Assembly: GCA_963828825.1 (NCBI GenBank)
Contig: CAWHGF010000001.1
Location: 406,035-470,034, forward strand
Source: Bog-473 sp963828825
GTDB taxonomy: Bacteria > Actinomycetota > Acidimicrobiia > Acidimicrobiales > RAAP-2
Direction of reading: 5' to 3'
DNA length: 64,000 nt
Shown piece by piece: positions 16,491 to 25,592 of this stretch. The notes under the pieces were generated by a model. That model was not told where the DNA came from, searched no databases, and saw only the letters and a program-made list of their open reading frames with translations. How positions within the stretch are numbered: the stretch's first letter is position 1; each line of letters begins with the position of its first letter. A program made the position numbers and the translations under genes.

Positions 16491-18254
16491 TCACGAGGCC
16501 CGCCGCGCGCCGGCCGTGTCGCGTCCTCCACGGACGAGCCGCCCGGGCAGCGCGCCCGTGGGCTCGCCGTCTCGATACGTGATCTCCCCGGCCACGACAG
16601 TGGCGCGGTAGCCGCGGGCACCCTGGAGAAGCCGCTTGCCGCCGGCGGGCAGGTCGTAGGCCATGACCGGCACCTCGCAGGCCAGGATGTCGAAATCGAT
16701 GACGTTGACGTCAGCCCGCATGCCCGGAGCCAGGACGCCGCGGTCGTGGAGTCCAACTGCCGCGGCGTGTCGCGCTGGTCAGCTGCTCGACGACGCGGCC
16801 CACCTCTATGCGGCCGTACGCGCGGTCGCGGGACCAGTGGGAGAGCGCGTACGTCGGGAAGCTAGCGTCGGAGATGAGGCCGACGTGGGCTCCGCCGTCG
16901 CCCAGGCCGAAGACGGTGTAGAGGGTGGGCGAGCATCTCGCCACAGGCATCGAGGTTCCCGTCGGCGTAGTTGGAGAACGGGGTGTAGAGGAAATTCTGG
17001 CCTTCGTTCTCGGACAGCAGGTCGAGCAGCAGGGCGGCCGGATCGACTCCCCGCGCCGCCGCCAGCCGCAGGACACTCGTCTCGGGTGCGGGCTCGTAGT
17101 CGGGCACGTCACCGAGCGGGTACAGGCGCCCGTAGTCGACCGGGCGCGGCCCGCCCCGCCGGCGCCCGCCATCACCAGCGACACCGTCGGCTGCCATGTC
17201 GGCCAGCAGACGGGCGCGCCATGCCGGATCGCGCAGGGCGCGGGCCTGACTCGGCCACGGGCAGGGCAGCGATGTCCCCGTAGGCCGGGAACGCGACGAT
17301 GGGGTGGTACGAGGACTGCAGCCCGACCAAAAGCCCCACGGGGCGCGGCGCGACCTGCGCCCGGATGGGCAGTCCCTCGGCGACCGCGGCCTCAATCCGC
17401 CCCAGCAGGTCCCGCCAGGCCTCGGGTCGGCGGTGGCTCTGGGCCAACGAGAGCGACAGGGGCACGCCCGTGCGCGCCACCATGGAGCGGACCAACTCGA
17501 ACTCGCCGTCGGTGTCGGGCCAGAAGTCTGAGATCAGCTCCACCACGCCGTGCCCGGCGTCAGCGACGCCGAGTGCGATCGCCTCGAGCTCGTCGGTGCT
17601 GGCGCGCAGCGACGGCGTCGGGTCGCCGGTGGCCGTTCGGTGGTTCAGCGTCCGTGACGTCGAGAACCCGATCGCCCCGGCCCGCATGGCCTCGGTCGCC
17701 AGGGTGCGCATGGCCGCCGCGTCCTCCGGCGTCGCCTCCTCCAGGCGAGCGGCCCGCTCGCCCATGACGTAGAGGCGCAGGGCACCATGGGGGAGCTGCG
17801 CGCACAGGTCGATGTCGTGGGGCATCCGCTCGACGGCGTCGAGATACTCGCCGAAGCTCTCCCACGACCACTCGATCCCCTCGTCGAGCACGGCGCCGGG
17901 GATGTCCTCGACCCCTTCCATGAGCGAGATGAGCCGGGGGTGGGCGTCGGGCCGCACCGGTGCGAAGCCGACGCCGCAATTGCCCATCACGGCCGTCGTG
18001 ACGCCGTGCCAGCTCGACGGCGTCATCCGCTCGTCCCACGTCGCCTGCCCGTCGTAGTGCGTGTGGATGTCGACGAAGCCCGGCGTGACCAGCAGGCCGG
18101 TGGTGTCGATCTCCTCCGCGCCCCGGCCGGGCACCGCTCCCACCGTGGTGATGGTCCCGTCGTCCACCGCGACGGCGGCCGGGAGGGGTTCGCCGCCCCG
18201 CCCGTCGGCCACCAGCCCGCCCCGGATCACGAGGTCGTGTGTCGTCGCTGCCAT
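16491..18254 (-). pseudogene. N-acyl-D-amino-acid deacylase-like amidohydrolase, frameshifted
   Basis: Metal-dependent amidohydrolase spread over several frames. Frame 1 (18254 to about 17250): DLVIRGGLVADGRGGEPL, VTPGFVDIHTHYDGQATWD (the HxH metal site), GNCGVGFAPVRP and GAIGFSTSRTLNHRT. Frame 2 (to about 16930): LADMAADGVAG and YPLGDVPDYEPAPE. Frame 3 (to about 16760): GDGGAHVGLISDASFPTYALSHW. Frame 4 (to 16491): MRADVNVIDFDILACEVP and AGEITYRDGEPTG. Joined, they give a complete ~580-residue protein of this family, so at least three indels break it. Every block is well preserved, so sequencing error is as likely as decay. Confidence 0.8.
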
Positions 18255-18287
18255 GCCCTGCCCCTCACTCTCCCGACCAGCCGGGAG

Positions 18288-18309
18288 ATAGTTAGATCGA
18301 TCTAACTAT
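18288..18309. promoter_or_regulatory. Perfect 22-bp palindrome, likely MarR operator
   Basis: Each arm reads ATAGTTAGATC inward; the two meet without a spacer at GATC. It is AT-rich in a GC-rich setting, 34 bases upstream of the deacylase start and 38 bases from the MarR stop. Size and symmetry fit a MarR dimer site. Confidence 0.75.
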
Positions 18310-18347
18310 ATGCCAGACCAGGTCCCGTGGCAAGGGCCCGTGGCCGA

Positions 18348-18842
18348 TCAGGGCTCGGCCCCGAAGACGGCACCGAGGCGCTCCTCACGGGTCTCCGCGT
18401 GGGCGGCAGCGAGATCCCGCAGGAAGCTCCGCATGTGGGCGCGGTCCACGCCGGGCACCAGCTCCTCCATCCGGTCGGCCAGCTCCTGCTCGAAGCGGGC
18501 CAGCCGGGCCCGGCCCTCCCGCGTGAGCTCGACCCGGGTCACCCGCCCGTCGCCCGTCTCGTCCACGGCGTCGGCTACCCAGCCCTGCTGGCGCAGACCG
18601 GTGATCATGGCCGAGACCGTCGGCTTGGTGACCGCATTGGCTGCCGCCAGCTCCCCGGCGCGCCGGGAGCCGCCCAGGAGGTAGAGCAACGTGCGGTACT
18701 GCGCCATGCTCAGGTCGCCCCGGCGGGCGACCTGTTCGAACTCGCGGTAGAGGGAGACGACCAGGCGCACACCCGGGGCACGTTCGTCTGCCGCAGAGGC
18801 CATGCGCTGCACCATAGGTTCGCCGGCCGGCCCCTCGGGCAC
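18348..18842 (-). CDS. MarR family transcriptional regulator
   Basis: 164-residue winged-helix repressor. The helical N-terminus leads to LSMAQYRTLLYLLGG, the HTH helices RRAGELAAANAVTKPTVSAM, and the wing DGRVTRVELTREGRARLA, ending in a dimerisation helix. The first ATG is used; internal starts (GTG/ATG about 10-14 codons on) are possible. It lies upstream of, and on the same strand as, the deacylase and dioxygenase genes, with a palindrome in between, so it probably controls them and may sense their substrate. Confidence 0.92.
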   Translation of the reverse strand: MPEGPAGEPMVQRMASAADERAPGVRLVVSLYREFEQVARRGDLSMAQYRTLLYLLGGSRRAGELAAANAVTKPTVSAMITGLRQQGWVADAVDETGDGRVTRVELTREGRARLARFEQELADRMEELVPGVDRAHMRSFLRDLAAAHAETREERLGAVFGAEP

Positions 18843-18865
18843 GACCGGCGCGCACGTGGGACGCC

Positions 18866-20432
18866 CTACCCGGTCAGCGTGAGGGTCCCGTCGGGGGCCA
18901 GGTCGCCGGTGCGGCCGATGCCCTCCTCGGCGCAGAGCCGCGCCAGCTCGTCGGCGTCTTTCACGTTGCCCCAGGCCCGGACGCCGTCGGCGGTGCGGCA
19001 GGCGAGGATGCCGCGTTCGGGTGTGCCGTCACGGTCGAAGGCGACCGTGTAGGTCTCGACGCTGACCGTGCCGGTGGCTTCAGGATCGATCGGGCAGCGC
19101 GGGAGCGCGTCGACGGCGGGCTGGACACTCCGCCACGGGAAGGGTCGGCTCTCGCCGTGGGACGGCGGGCGCGAGGCGTAGACCCCGAGGGAGTGCTTGG
19201 TGGCGTACCACCCCAGGCCGCTGACGAGCGCCGCGCTGTCCGGTCGGCTGCGCAGCGCGCCGACGGCGCATGCGATGCCGTGTGCGGTGTAGTTGTTCCC
19301 GGGACCTCCGCCGAACGTGAGCCCGCCGGTCAGTGTCAACGGGCGGTCCGGGTCGTCGACGGCGAGCCCGAGCTCGCGAGCCGCCATCTGCACCACGGCG
19401 GGGAAGCACGAGTAGAGGTCGACGAACGTGATGTCGTCGACGCCCAGCCCGGCCTGCTCGAGTGCCGCCGCGCCGGCGAACCGGATGGCGGGGGAGCGGT
19501 GCAGCTCGGGTCGCTCGGAGATGAACCAGTGGTCATTGGCGTCCGCGCCCGGCGAGGGGGAAGACCCAGCGCTCCTCGGGCACGCCGGCGGCGCTGGCGG
19601 CCGCCGCGGAGCACACGATGGAGGCCGCACCTTGGTCGACCTGCATGTTGGCCGTGCAGAGCTTTGGATAGGGGAACGACACCATGCGGTTGCCGGGGGC
19701 GGGAGAGACGATCTCGTCCGGCGTGCGGGCGGTGCGGATCCAGGCGTGGGGATTGCCCGCGGCCACCTCGCTGAAGCGGGACCACAGGGCGCCGATCCGG
19801 GCCCTGTGCTCTCGCAACGTCCAGCCGTTGGCCGCGCGCAGGGCGTTCTCGAACAAGGGGTAGGCGTGCACCGGCAGGACAACGCCGCGCTGCATCTCGA
19901 GCTCGGTCGCGCCGGGCTTCTCCGCCCCGAAGACGGCGGCCGGCGGTGTGCCCTCGGGCTGGCTCGCCCACTTGAGCCACGGACGGTCCGGGTCGCGACG
20001 CGCCAGGGCGCGGGCGTACATCGCCTCGGCGCCGGTCATCAGCACGACGTCCAGCTCACCCCGGCTGATGGCGAGACAGGCCTGGTGCATGAGCGCCTGC
20101 GGGTTGTTGCCCCCGATGGACGAGACCATGAGCTCCGCCGGCTCGTCACCCTCGGCGAAGCCGAGACGCGCCGCCACCAGAAGGGCGGGGTTGACGGTGG
20201 GCCAGCTCAGCGACGCCACGACACGGATGCTGTCGGCGCGCCTGATGAGGGCCCGCCCGGCCGGGGCTGCGCCGCCGGCCGGGACGCCGTCGCAATCCTC
20301 CGCCGCCGCAAGCAGCGCCGCCGTCATGAGCTCCAGCGGCTCGGGCCTCGCCACGGGGTCGAGTCCGGCGTCGGGTGGCGTGGCAATCTGGCCCACTCCG
20401 ACCACGACGGGGGTCCGCGGGTCGAGCGTCAT
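18866..20432 (-). pseudogene. Thiolase-like protein (TLP1 / SCP-x type), one frameshift
   Basis: Thiolase-fold protein of the acetyl-CoA acetyltransferase group, split by one indel at about 19547, where frame 1 (PEERWVFPLAG) continues in frame 2 as ADANDHWFISERPELH. Joined length is about 520 residues. The end (about the last 90 residues, GTVSVETYTVAFDRDGTPERG and CRTADGVRAWGNVKD) looks like the extra C-terminal domain of TLP1 proteins. The usual nucleophile segment (CxSG) reads SSIGGNNPQALMHQAC, so the catalytic Cys is not in place. The indel lies in a G-rich run and may be an error. Confidence 0.78.
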
Positions 20433-20481
20433 GGAGCGAGCAGCGTACCGGTTCAACCACGGGAGCCCCCCGGGGCACCGG

Positions 20482-20487
20482 TAGACT
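20482..20487 (+). promoter_or_regulatory. -10-like element before the rpiB remnant/glyA
   Basis: TAGACT ends 8 bases before the ATG at 20496. It looks like the promoter of the former rpiB-glyA unit. Confidence 0.4.
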
Positions 20488-20495
20488 CGATGCCC

Positions 20496-20594
20496 ATGCG
20501 TGTCGCTGTCGGCCCCGATCACGCCCGGTTCGACCTCGAGGAGATCCCGAGGACCGAAGCCGTTCCCGACAGCTCAGTCGAAGGGACCTCATGA
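20496..20594 (+). pseudogene. rpiB: Truncated ribose-5-phosphate isomerase B
   Basis: A 32-codon frame starts MRVAVGPDHARFDLEE, the diagnostic N-terminus of RpiB (family: MRIAVGSDHAGFELKE), then loses similarity and stops in an ATGA overlap with glyA. RpiB is normally ~150 residues and is often found upstream of glyA in actinobacteria. About 115 codons are missing, while promoter, start and overlap remain, so an internal deletion in the genome or assembly is likely. As it stands it cannot be an enzyme. Confidence 0.65.
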
Positions 20595-21874
20595 GCAGCT
20601 ACGAGACCGCCCTGGCCGCCGATACCGAGGTGGCGCACCTCATCGGGGAGGAGCTCAACCGCCAGCAGACCACGCTGCAGCTGATCGCCTCGGAGAACTT
20701 CACGTCGCCCGCGGTGCTCGCCGCGTCGGGCTCGGTGCTGACGAACAAGTACGCGGAGGGGTATCCCGGCCGCCGCTACTACGGGGGCAACCGAGTCATC
20801 GACGAGGTGGAGGAGCTCGCCCGCGCCCGGGCCACCGCCCTGTTCGGCGCCGACCATGCCAACGTGCAGCCGCACGCGGGGGCCAGCGCCAATCTCGCCG
20901 TCTACCAGGCGTTGCTCGAACCAGGTGCGACCATCCTCGCCATGCGGCTCGACCACGGCGGCCACCTGACGCACGGGTCGCCCGCCTCCATCGTCTCGAA
21001 GTTCTGGCGCTTCGTGTCCTACGGCGTCACTCCGCAGTCGGCGGACGAGTCGAACCCCGGCGAGGTCATCGACTTCGACCAGGTCGCCCACCTCGCCAAG
21101 ACCGAGAAGCCGGCTCTGATTATCGCGGGCTCGACGGCCTACGCCCGGGTGATCGACCCCCGGCCCTTCCGCGAGATCGCTGACTCGGTGGGGGCGCGCT
21201 TCATGTTCGACGCCGCCCACCCGGCCGGCCTCATCGCCGGCGGTGCCCACCCGAGCCCGGTCGGCGTGGCCGACGTCGTCACGCTCACCACCCACAAGAC
21301 GCTGCGCGGCCCGCGCGGGGGCGCCATCCTGTGCGGGGAGGACCTGGCCAAGAAGATCGACAGCGCGGTGTTCCCGGGGCTCCAGGGCGGTCCTCTCGAG
21401 CACATCATCGCGGCCAAGGCCGTGGCCTTCGCCGAGGCGGCGAGGCCCGACTTCCGCCAGTACGCCGGGCAGGTCGTCGCCAACGCGGCGGCCCTGGCCG
21501 AAGCGCTGGCCGGGCACGGGTTCCGGCTCGTCTCCGGCGGCACCGACAACCACATGTTGCTGGTCGACCTGCGACCCTTCGACCAGGAGCTGACCGGAAA
21601 GGAAGCCCAGGAGGTGCTGGACCGGGCCGGCATCACCTGCAACCGCAACACGATTCCCGACGATCCCCGCTCCCCGTTCCTCACCTCCGGCCTCCGCCTG
21701 GGGTCGGCTGCGGAGACGACGGCGGGCATGGGGACCGACGAGATGCGCCTGGTGGCCGATTTCATCGTGCGCACGCTCAAGGCCCGGACCGACGAGGGGG
21801 AGATCGACGCGGTGCGCTCGGACGTCGCCGAACTGTGCGCCGCCTTCCCGCCGTACCCCGATCTCCTGGCCTAG
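20591..21874 (+). CDS. glyA: Serine hydroxymethyltransferase
   Basis: PLP enzyme interconverting serine and glycine with tetrahydrofolate, supplying one-carbon units; 427 residues. It starts at the ATG overlapping the rpiB remnant's stop. Motifs: LIASENFTSPAVLAASGS, NKYAEGYPGRRYYGGN, VQPHAGASANLAVY, FDAAHPAGLIAGG, and the PLP-lysine block VVTLTTHKTLRGPRGGAI (about 230). The C-terminal part has GTDNHMLLVDLR and NRNTIPDDPRSPF. It is followed 3 bases later by the WecA-like gene. Confidence 0.97.
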   Translation: MSSYETALAADTEVAHLIGEELNRQQTTLQLIASENFTSPAVLAASGSVLTNKYAEGYPGRRYYGGNRVIDEVEELARARATALFGADHANVQPHAGASANLAVYQALLEPGATILAMRLDHGGHLTHGSPASIVSKFWRFVSYGVTPQSADESNPGEVIDFDQVAHLAKTEKPALIIAGSTAYARVIDPRPFREIADSVGARFMFDAAHPAGLIAGGAHPSPVGVADVVTLTTHKTLRGPRGGAILCGEDLAKKIDSAVFPGLQGGPLEHIIAAKAVAFAEAARPDFRQYAGQVVANAAALAEALAGHGFRLVSGGTDNHMLLVDLRPFDQELTGKEAQEVLDRAGITCNRNTIPDDPRSPFLTSGLRLGSAAETTAGMGTDEMRLVADFIVRTLKARTDEGEIDAVRSDVAELCAAFPPYPDLLA

Positions 21875-21877
21875 CGC

Positions 21878-23107
21878 ATGCCCGACATCGGCTGGTACGG
21901 CCTGGTCCTGGTGATTGCGGCGGGAGCCACGGCCGCACTGACCGTCCCGGCCAAGCGCATCGCGCTCCGGGTGGGCTACGTCGCCTACCCCGGCGAGCGC
22001 TCGGTGCACACCAGACCGACACCCTACGGCGGTGGTGCCGCCATGTTCATGGGGTTCATGGTCGCGGTGCTGGGCGCGGCCGCCGTGCCCCAGCTGCGCC
22101 CGATCTTCCAGGATTCGCCCGAGATGGCCGGCGTCGTGCTGGCCGCCGGCGCCATGTTCGCGGTCGGGCTGATCGACGACGTCCGCGACATGTCGGCCCC
22201 GGCGAAGATGGCCGGACAGGTCCTCGCCGCCAGCATCCTCTACTTCAGCGGCGTGACCATGTACGAGCTGAAGATCCCGCTGGCGGGGTTCTTCGTCCTG
22301 ACGCCGGGGATCGTCCCCCTGATCACCGCGGCGTGGGTGATCGCGCTGACCAACGCCGTCAACCTGATCGACGGCCTCGACGGCCTGGCCGCCGGCGTGG
22401 TGGCCATCGGAGGGGGCGCCCTCGCGCTCTACGGGATCCGCCTCATGGGACTCGGCCTGTTGCCCAGCGACAACATCGGACCGCTGGTGGCCGTGGTCGC
22501 CTGCGGGATCTGCCTCGGCTTCCTGCCCTTCAACTTCAACCCGGCCCGCATCTTCATGGGGGATGCCGGCGCGCATTTCCTCGGCCTGCTCATGGCGGCC
22601 TCGACGATGGTGATCGGCGGCCGCGTCCCGACCGCCGTGCCCATCAGTGGCGTCACCTACTTCTTCTTCGCCCCCCTGTTCATCCCCATCCTGATTCTCG
22701 GGGTCCCGCTCGTCGACATGGCCTTCGCCTTCGTGCGGCGCACGGCGCGGGGGACCGGGTTCGACACCCCGGACAAGGAGCACATCCACCATCGCCTGCT
22801 CCGTCTCGGCCACGGACCTCGGCGCAGCGTCATCATCCTGTGGGCCTGGACGGCGATCCTGTCCAGCTTCCTTCTCTTCCCCCTCTTCGTGCACCAGGTC
22901 AACGCCTTCATCCCGATCGGGGCCGCCGCCCTCGGCGTGGGCCTCTACACGTTCTTCCACCCCGGGCTGCGCCGGGGGAACGGAGAAGACGAGGACGAGC
23001 AGCGCGACCAGGGATTTCCCCCCCTCCCGAGGAGGCGGAACGGGTCAGCGAGGTGGTCCGGTTCCCTTCCTGACCGTTTGGACGCCATCTGGGCCGGGAT
23101 GCGATGA
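21878..23107 (+). CDS. wecA: WecA/TagO-type undecaprenyl-phosphate GlcNAc-1-phosphate transferase
   Basis: Polytopic membrane enzyme (about ten hydrophobic segments, 409 residues) that moves a sugar-1-phosphate onto polyprenyl phosphate, starting cell-wall polymer synthesis. Family motifs: the start region VHTRPTPYGGGAAMF, VGLIDDVRDM (DDxxD), NAVNLIDGLDGLAAG, FNFNPARIFMGDAGAHFLG and the basic loop HIHHRLLRLGHG. The last ~50 residues are hydrophilic and Arg/Glu-rich. Sitting between glyA and the ATP synthase genes matches the rfe/wecA position in mycobacteria. N-acetylglucosamine as substrate is inferred from the family. Confidence 0.92.
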   Translation: MPDIGWYGLVLVIAAGATAALTVPAKRIALRVGYVAYPGERSVHTRPTPYGGGAAMFMGFMVAVLGAAAVPQLRPIFQDSPEMAGVVLAAGAMFAVGLIDDVRDMSAPAKMAGQVLAASILYFSGVTMYELKIPLAGFFVLTPGIVPLITAAWVIALTNAVNLIDGLDGLAAGVVAIGGGALALYGIRLMGLGLLPSDNIGPLVAVVACGICLGFLPFNFNPARIFMGDAGAHFLGLLMAASTMVIGGRVPTAVPISGVTYFFFAPLFIPILILGVPLVDMAFAFVRRTARGTGFDTPDKEHIHHRLLRLGHGPRRSVIILWAWTAILSSFLLFPLFVHQVNAFIPIGAAALGVGLYTFFHPGLRRGNGEDEDEQRDQGFPPLPRRRNGSARWSGSLPDRLDAIWAGMR

Positions 23108-23257
23108 TGAGTGCTGTGTACCCCGTCCACCTCGCCTCGTCCGACGCTGCCGCTCCGGCAGCCTCGCGGACGACGGACTCCGGCGCGCCACGCACCGCAT
23201 AAGGGGGCAGCAGTCGCATGCGTGGTCAAGTGAGCGTCGACGTGCGCGCCCATCCGG

Positions 23258-23491
23258 GTGAGCGATCCGGACGAATCCCGCCAGCAACAGGAGCCCAAGC
23301 CGCTCCCCGGCGCCGCGGCATTCCTCGGCATGGGGCTGTCCGCCGCCGTCTGTGTGGGCATCGGGCTCGGGCTCGGGCTCTGGGTGGACAGCGTGCTGCA
23401 CACCGCGCCGGCGTTCCTGCTGGTGGGCCTGGCGCTCGGTCTGGCGGTGGCCGCGCTCAGCGTCATCAAGCAGATCCGCACGTACCTGTAG
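23258..23491 (+). CDS. AtpZ/AtpI-like small membrane protein
   Basis: 77 residues from a GTG. A charged N-terminus (SDPDESRQQQEPKP) is followed by two hydrophobic helices (about 18-43 and 48-68, Gly/Ala-rich with GIGLGLGLWVDSVLHTAPAF). Size, layout and place at the head of the atp operon fit the AtpZ family, thought to help F0 assembly or Mg2+/Ca2+ transport. The 150 bases before it should hold the operon promoter. Confidence 0.75.
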   Translation: MSDPDESRQQQEPKPLPGAAAFLGMGLSAAVCVGIGLGLGLWVDSVLHTAPAFLLVGLALGLAVAALSVIKQIRTYL

Positions 23492-23501
23492 AGGCCCGGC
23501 C

Positions 23502-23921
23502 GTGAACATGCTCGACGGGCTCTCGGGTCTCGGGGGCAACGCGCTGGCCAAGGTGCTCCGCCGCACCGTCGTCTCCGCCGTCATCGTCGGGGCGGCCGCC
23601 GTCATCATCGCGCTGCTGCTTTCCGTGCCCTGGGCCGCCCTCGGGCTGGCCATCGGGCTCTCCATGGCCGTCGTCAACCTGCGCTTCCTCGACGCCGGTG
23701 TGGCCAAGCTCAACACCGGGGGTGAGACCAACAACAAGGTCCTCCGGCGCGCCATGGGCACCAAGAGCGTGTCCCGCCTCGGCGTCATCACGCTGATCTG
23801 CATCGGCCTCCTGCTCCTGAACGGCGCGCTGGGTATCGGCGCCGTGGCCGGCCTCGTCATCTTCCAGTTGCTCTTCGTGGTCAACGTCGGGCGCGTCATC
23901 ATCTCGCAGGGGATCCAATGA
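23502..23921 (+). CDS. atpI: ATP synthase protein I-like
   Basis: 139 residues (GTG at 23502; an ATG two codons on is equally possible). Four hydrophobic helices sit around a short loop with NLRFLDAGVAKLNTGGETNNK. It is not well conserved in sequence, but position between the AtpZ-like gene and atpB, size and helix pattern fit AtpI, the c-ring assembly factor. It overlaps atpB by an ATGA. Confidence 0.72.
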   Translation: MNMLDGLSGLGGNALAKVLRRTVVSAVIVGAAAVIIALLLSVPWAALGLAIGLSMAVVNLRFLDAGVAKLNTGGETNNKVLRRAMGTKSVSRLGVITLICIGLLLLNGALGIGAVAGLVIFQLLFVVNVGRVIISQGIQ

Positions 23922-24652
23922 GCGGCAACAGCTTCGTGCTCGCCAGTGGCAACATCACGATCGGCGCCCACCACAGCGTGTGGCACGTGGCGGGCCTCAC
24001 CATCTACGGGGACGTCGTGTGGACCACGCTGATCGCCGCGGCCATCGTCCTCGGCTTCGGGCTGCGCATGCGGGCCAAGGTCACCTCGGGGGTCCCCGGG
24101 AAGCTGCAGCTCTTCTGGGAGACGCTGGTCGAGCAGGTCTCCGACCTGGCCTCGTCGGCCATCGGCCCCGAGGGGCTGCCCTTCGTCGGCCTGGGCGTCA
24201 CCGTCTTCTTCTTCATTCTGATCTGCAACTGGCTCGCCTTCGTGCCCAGCGGCGACCCCGGGTTCCTGGCCCCGCCGACGGGGGACGTGAACCTTCCCCT
24301 GGCGCTGGCCCTCACGGTCTTCTTCCTGGTGCACTACAACTCGGTCAAGGCACGCGGTTTGAAGGGCTACTTCAAGCACTACGCCCAGCCGTACGCCGCA
24401 CTGACGCCGATCAACATCATCGAGGAGATCACCAAGCCGATCACGCTGACCTTCCGGCTCTTCGGCAACATCTTCTCGGGCGTGCTCATGGTCGCAGTCA
24501 TCGTCACCCTGATCCCGCCCTACCTGTCCTGGATCGGGCTTCTCATCTGGAAGCCGTTCGACGAGCTGTTCATCGGCGCGATCCAAGCCTTCATCTTCGC
24601 CCTCCTGACCATCATGTACCTCGGCATGGGCATGAGCCGGGACGCCCACTAG
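23918..24652 (+). CDS. atpB: ATP synthase F0 subunit a
   Basis: Integral membrane stator subunit that forms the two proton half-channels; 244 residues. The essential Arg lies in ITKPITLTFRLFGNIFSG (about residue 185). Further family segments are FFILICNWLAFVPS and GAIQAFIFALLTIMYLGMGM. The start overlaps the atpI stop. It belongs to the operon atpB-E-F-H-A-G-D-C. Confidence 0.96.
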   Translation: MSGNSFVLASGNITIGAHHSVWHVAGLTIYGDVVWTTLIAAAIVLGFGLRMRAKVTSGVPGKLQLFWETLVEQVSDLASSAIGPEGLPFVGLGVTVFFFILICNWLAFVPSGDPGFLAPPTGDVNLPLALALTVFFLVHYNSVKARGLKGYFKHYAQPYAALTPINIIEEITKPITLTFRLFGNIFSGVLMVAVIVTLIPPYLSWIGLLIWKPFDELFIGAIQAFIFALLTIMYLGMGMSRDAH

Positions 24653-24719
24653 GCGCCGGCGGGGACGGGACCCGGAACGACCCCTCACTCGAACACGATC
24701 TCAACAAAGGAGAGGAACC

Positions 24720-24992
24720 ATGGCAGCAAACAACATTGAGGGTGCGGTACGCATCGCCGGCGCGCTCGTCGGTGGCGGGCTGGCACTCGGCGGGGGTGCC
24801 ATCGGTGCCGCGGTCGGCGACGGACTCGCCGGTTCGCAGACGATCGCCGCCATCGCACGGCAGCCCGAGATCGAGGCCAAGGCCCGTCAGTACTTCTTCC
24901 TGACCGTCGGCCTGGTGGAGGCCATGTACTTCATCAACCTGCTGTTCATGGTGGTCTTCGTCTACGTCTTCGCCGCCAAGAGCATCTCCTAG
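24720..24992 (+). CDS. atpE: ATP synthase F0 subunit c
   Basis: Proton-carrying ring subunit, 90 residues, two helices. The Gly-rich first helix has GGGLALGGGAIGAAVGDGLAG, the polar loop is ARQPEIEAKAR, and the second helix holds the proton-binding Glu in VGLVEAMYFINLLF (about residue 67). It has the strongest ribosome site in the operon (AAAGGAGAGG, 5 bases from the ATG), as expected for the many copies needed per enzyme. H+ rather than Na+ is likely but not certain. Confidence 0.97.
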   Translation: MAANNIEGAVRIAGALVGGGLALGGGAIGAAVGDGLAGSQTIAAIARQPEIEAKARQYFFLTVGLVEAMYFINLLFMVVFVYVFAAKSIS

Positions 24993-25049
24993 TCGCGCTT
25001 CACTGCCCACCGTCCACCCGCCGGAGACAACCCGGAGACCGAGAGCATC

Positions 25050-25592
25050 ATGACCACAGCAGGCATCTTCCTATTGCCCAATGGGACGTTCTTCATTGAG
25101 CTGATCGTCTCGATCGTCCTGATCCTGGCCATCTACAAGTGGGTGCTCCCACCCCTCAACAAGGCGATGGAGGAGCGCCAGGAGAAGATCAGGTCGTCCC
25201 TCGAAGCGGCCGATCAGGCGCGCGCCGACGCCGAGGCGGCCGACGACGAGCGCCGGACCGTGCTCGAGGAAGCGCGTCAGCAGGCGCGCGAGATCGTCGC
25301 CACGGCCAACCGAACGGCCGAGCAGGTGCGCACCGACGCCCAGGCGCGCGGGCAGGGCGAGTACGAGCGCATCGTGGGCAACGCCGACGTCGAGATCGCT
25401 CTGGCCCGCCAGCGGGCCGTGGAGGAAGCGGCGGCGCGCATGGGCGAGATAGTGATGGAGGTGGTGGAGCGGCTCATCGGGCGCGAAGTTGACGCCGAGG
25501 CCCACCGTGATCTGATTGACGAGGCCGTCGCCGCGCTCCGGGCCGACACGGCCGGGGGTGCCGCCGCCGCCGGGACCGGGGCCCGACAGTGA
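25050..25592 (+). CDS. atpF: ATP synthase F0 subunit b
   Basis: Peripheral stalk subunit, 180 residues. One N-terminal membrane helix (about 12-31, ELIVSIVLILAIYKWVLPPL) is followed by a long charged coiled coil (about 40-165) rich in Glu, Ala and Arg, and an Ala/Gly tail. It overlaps atpH by 4 bases. Unlike mycobacteria, b and delta are separate genes here. Confidence 0.95.
   Translation: MTTAGIFLLPNGTFFIELIVSIVLILAIYKWVLPPLNKAMEERQEKIRSSLEAADQARADAEAADDERRTVLEEARQQAREIVATANRTAEQVRTDAQARGQGEYERIVGNADVEIALARQRAVEEAAARMGEIVMEVVERLIGREVDAEAHRDLIDEAVAALRADTAGGAAAAGTGARQ

Noticed and set aside
20519..22960. 813-residue minus-strand frame
   Set aside because: Antisense shadow of glyA and wecA.
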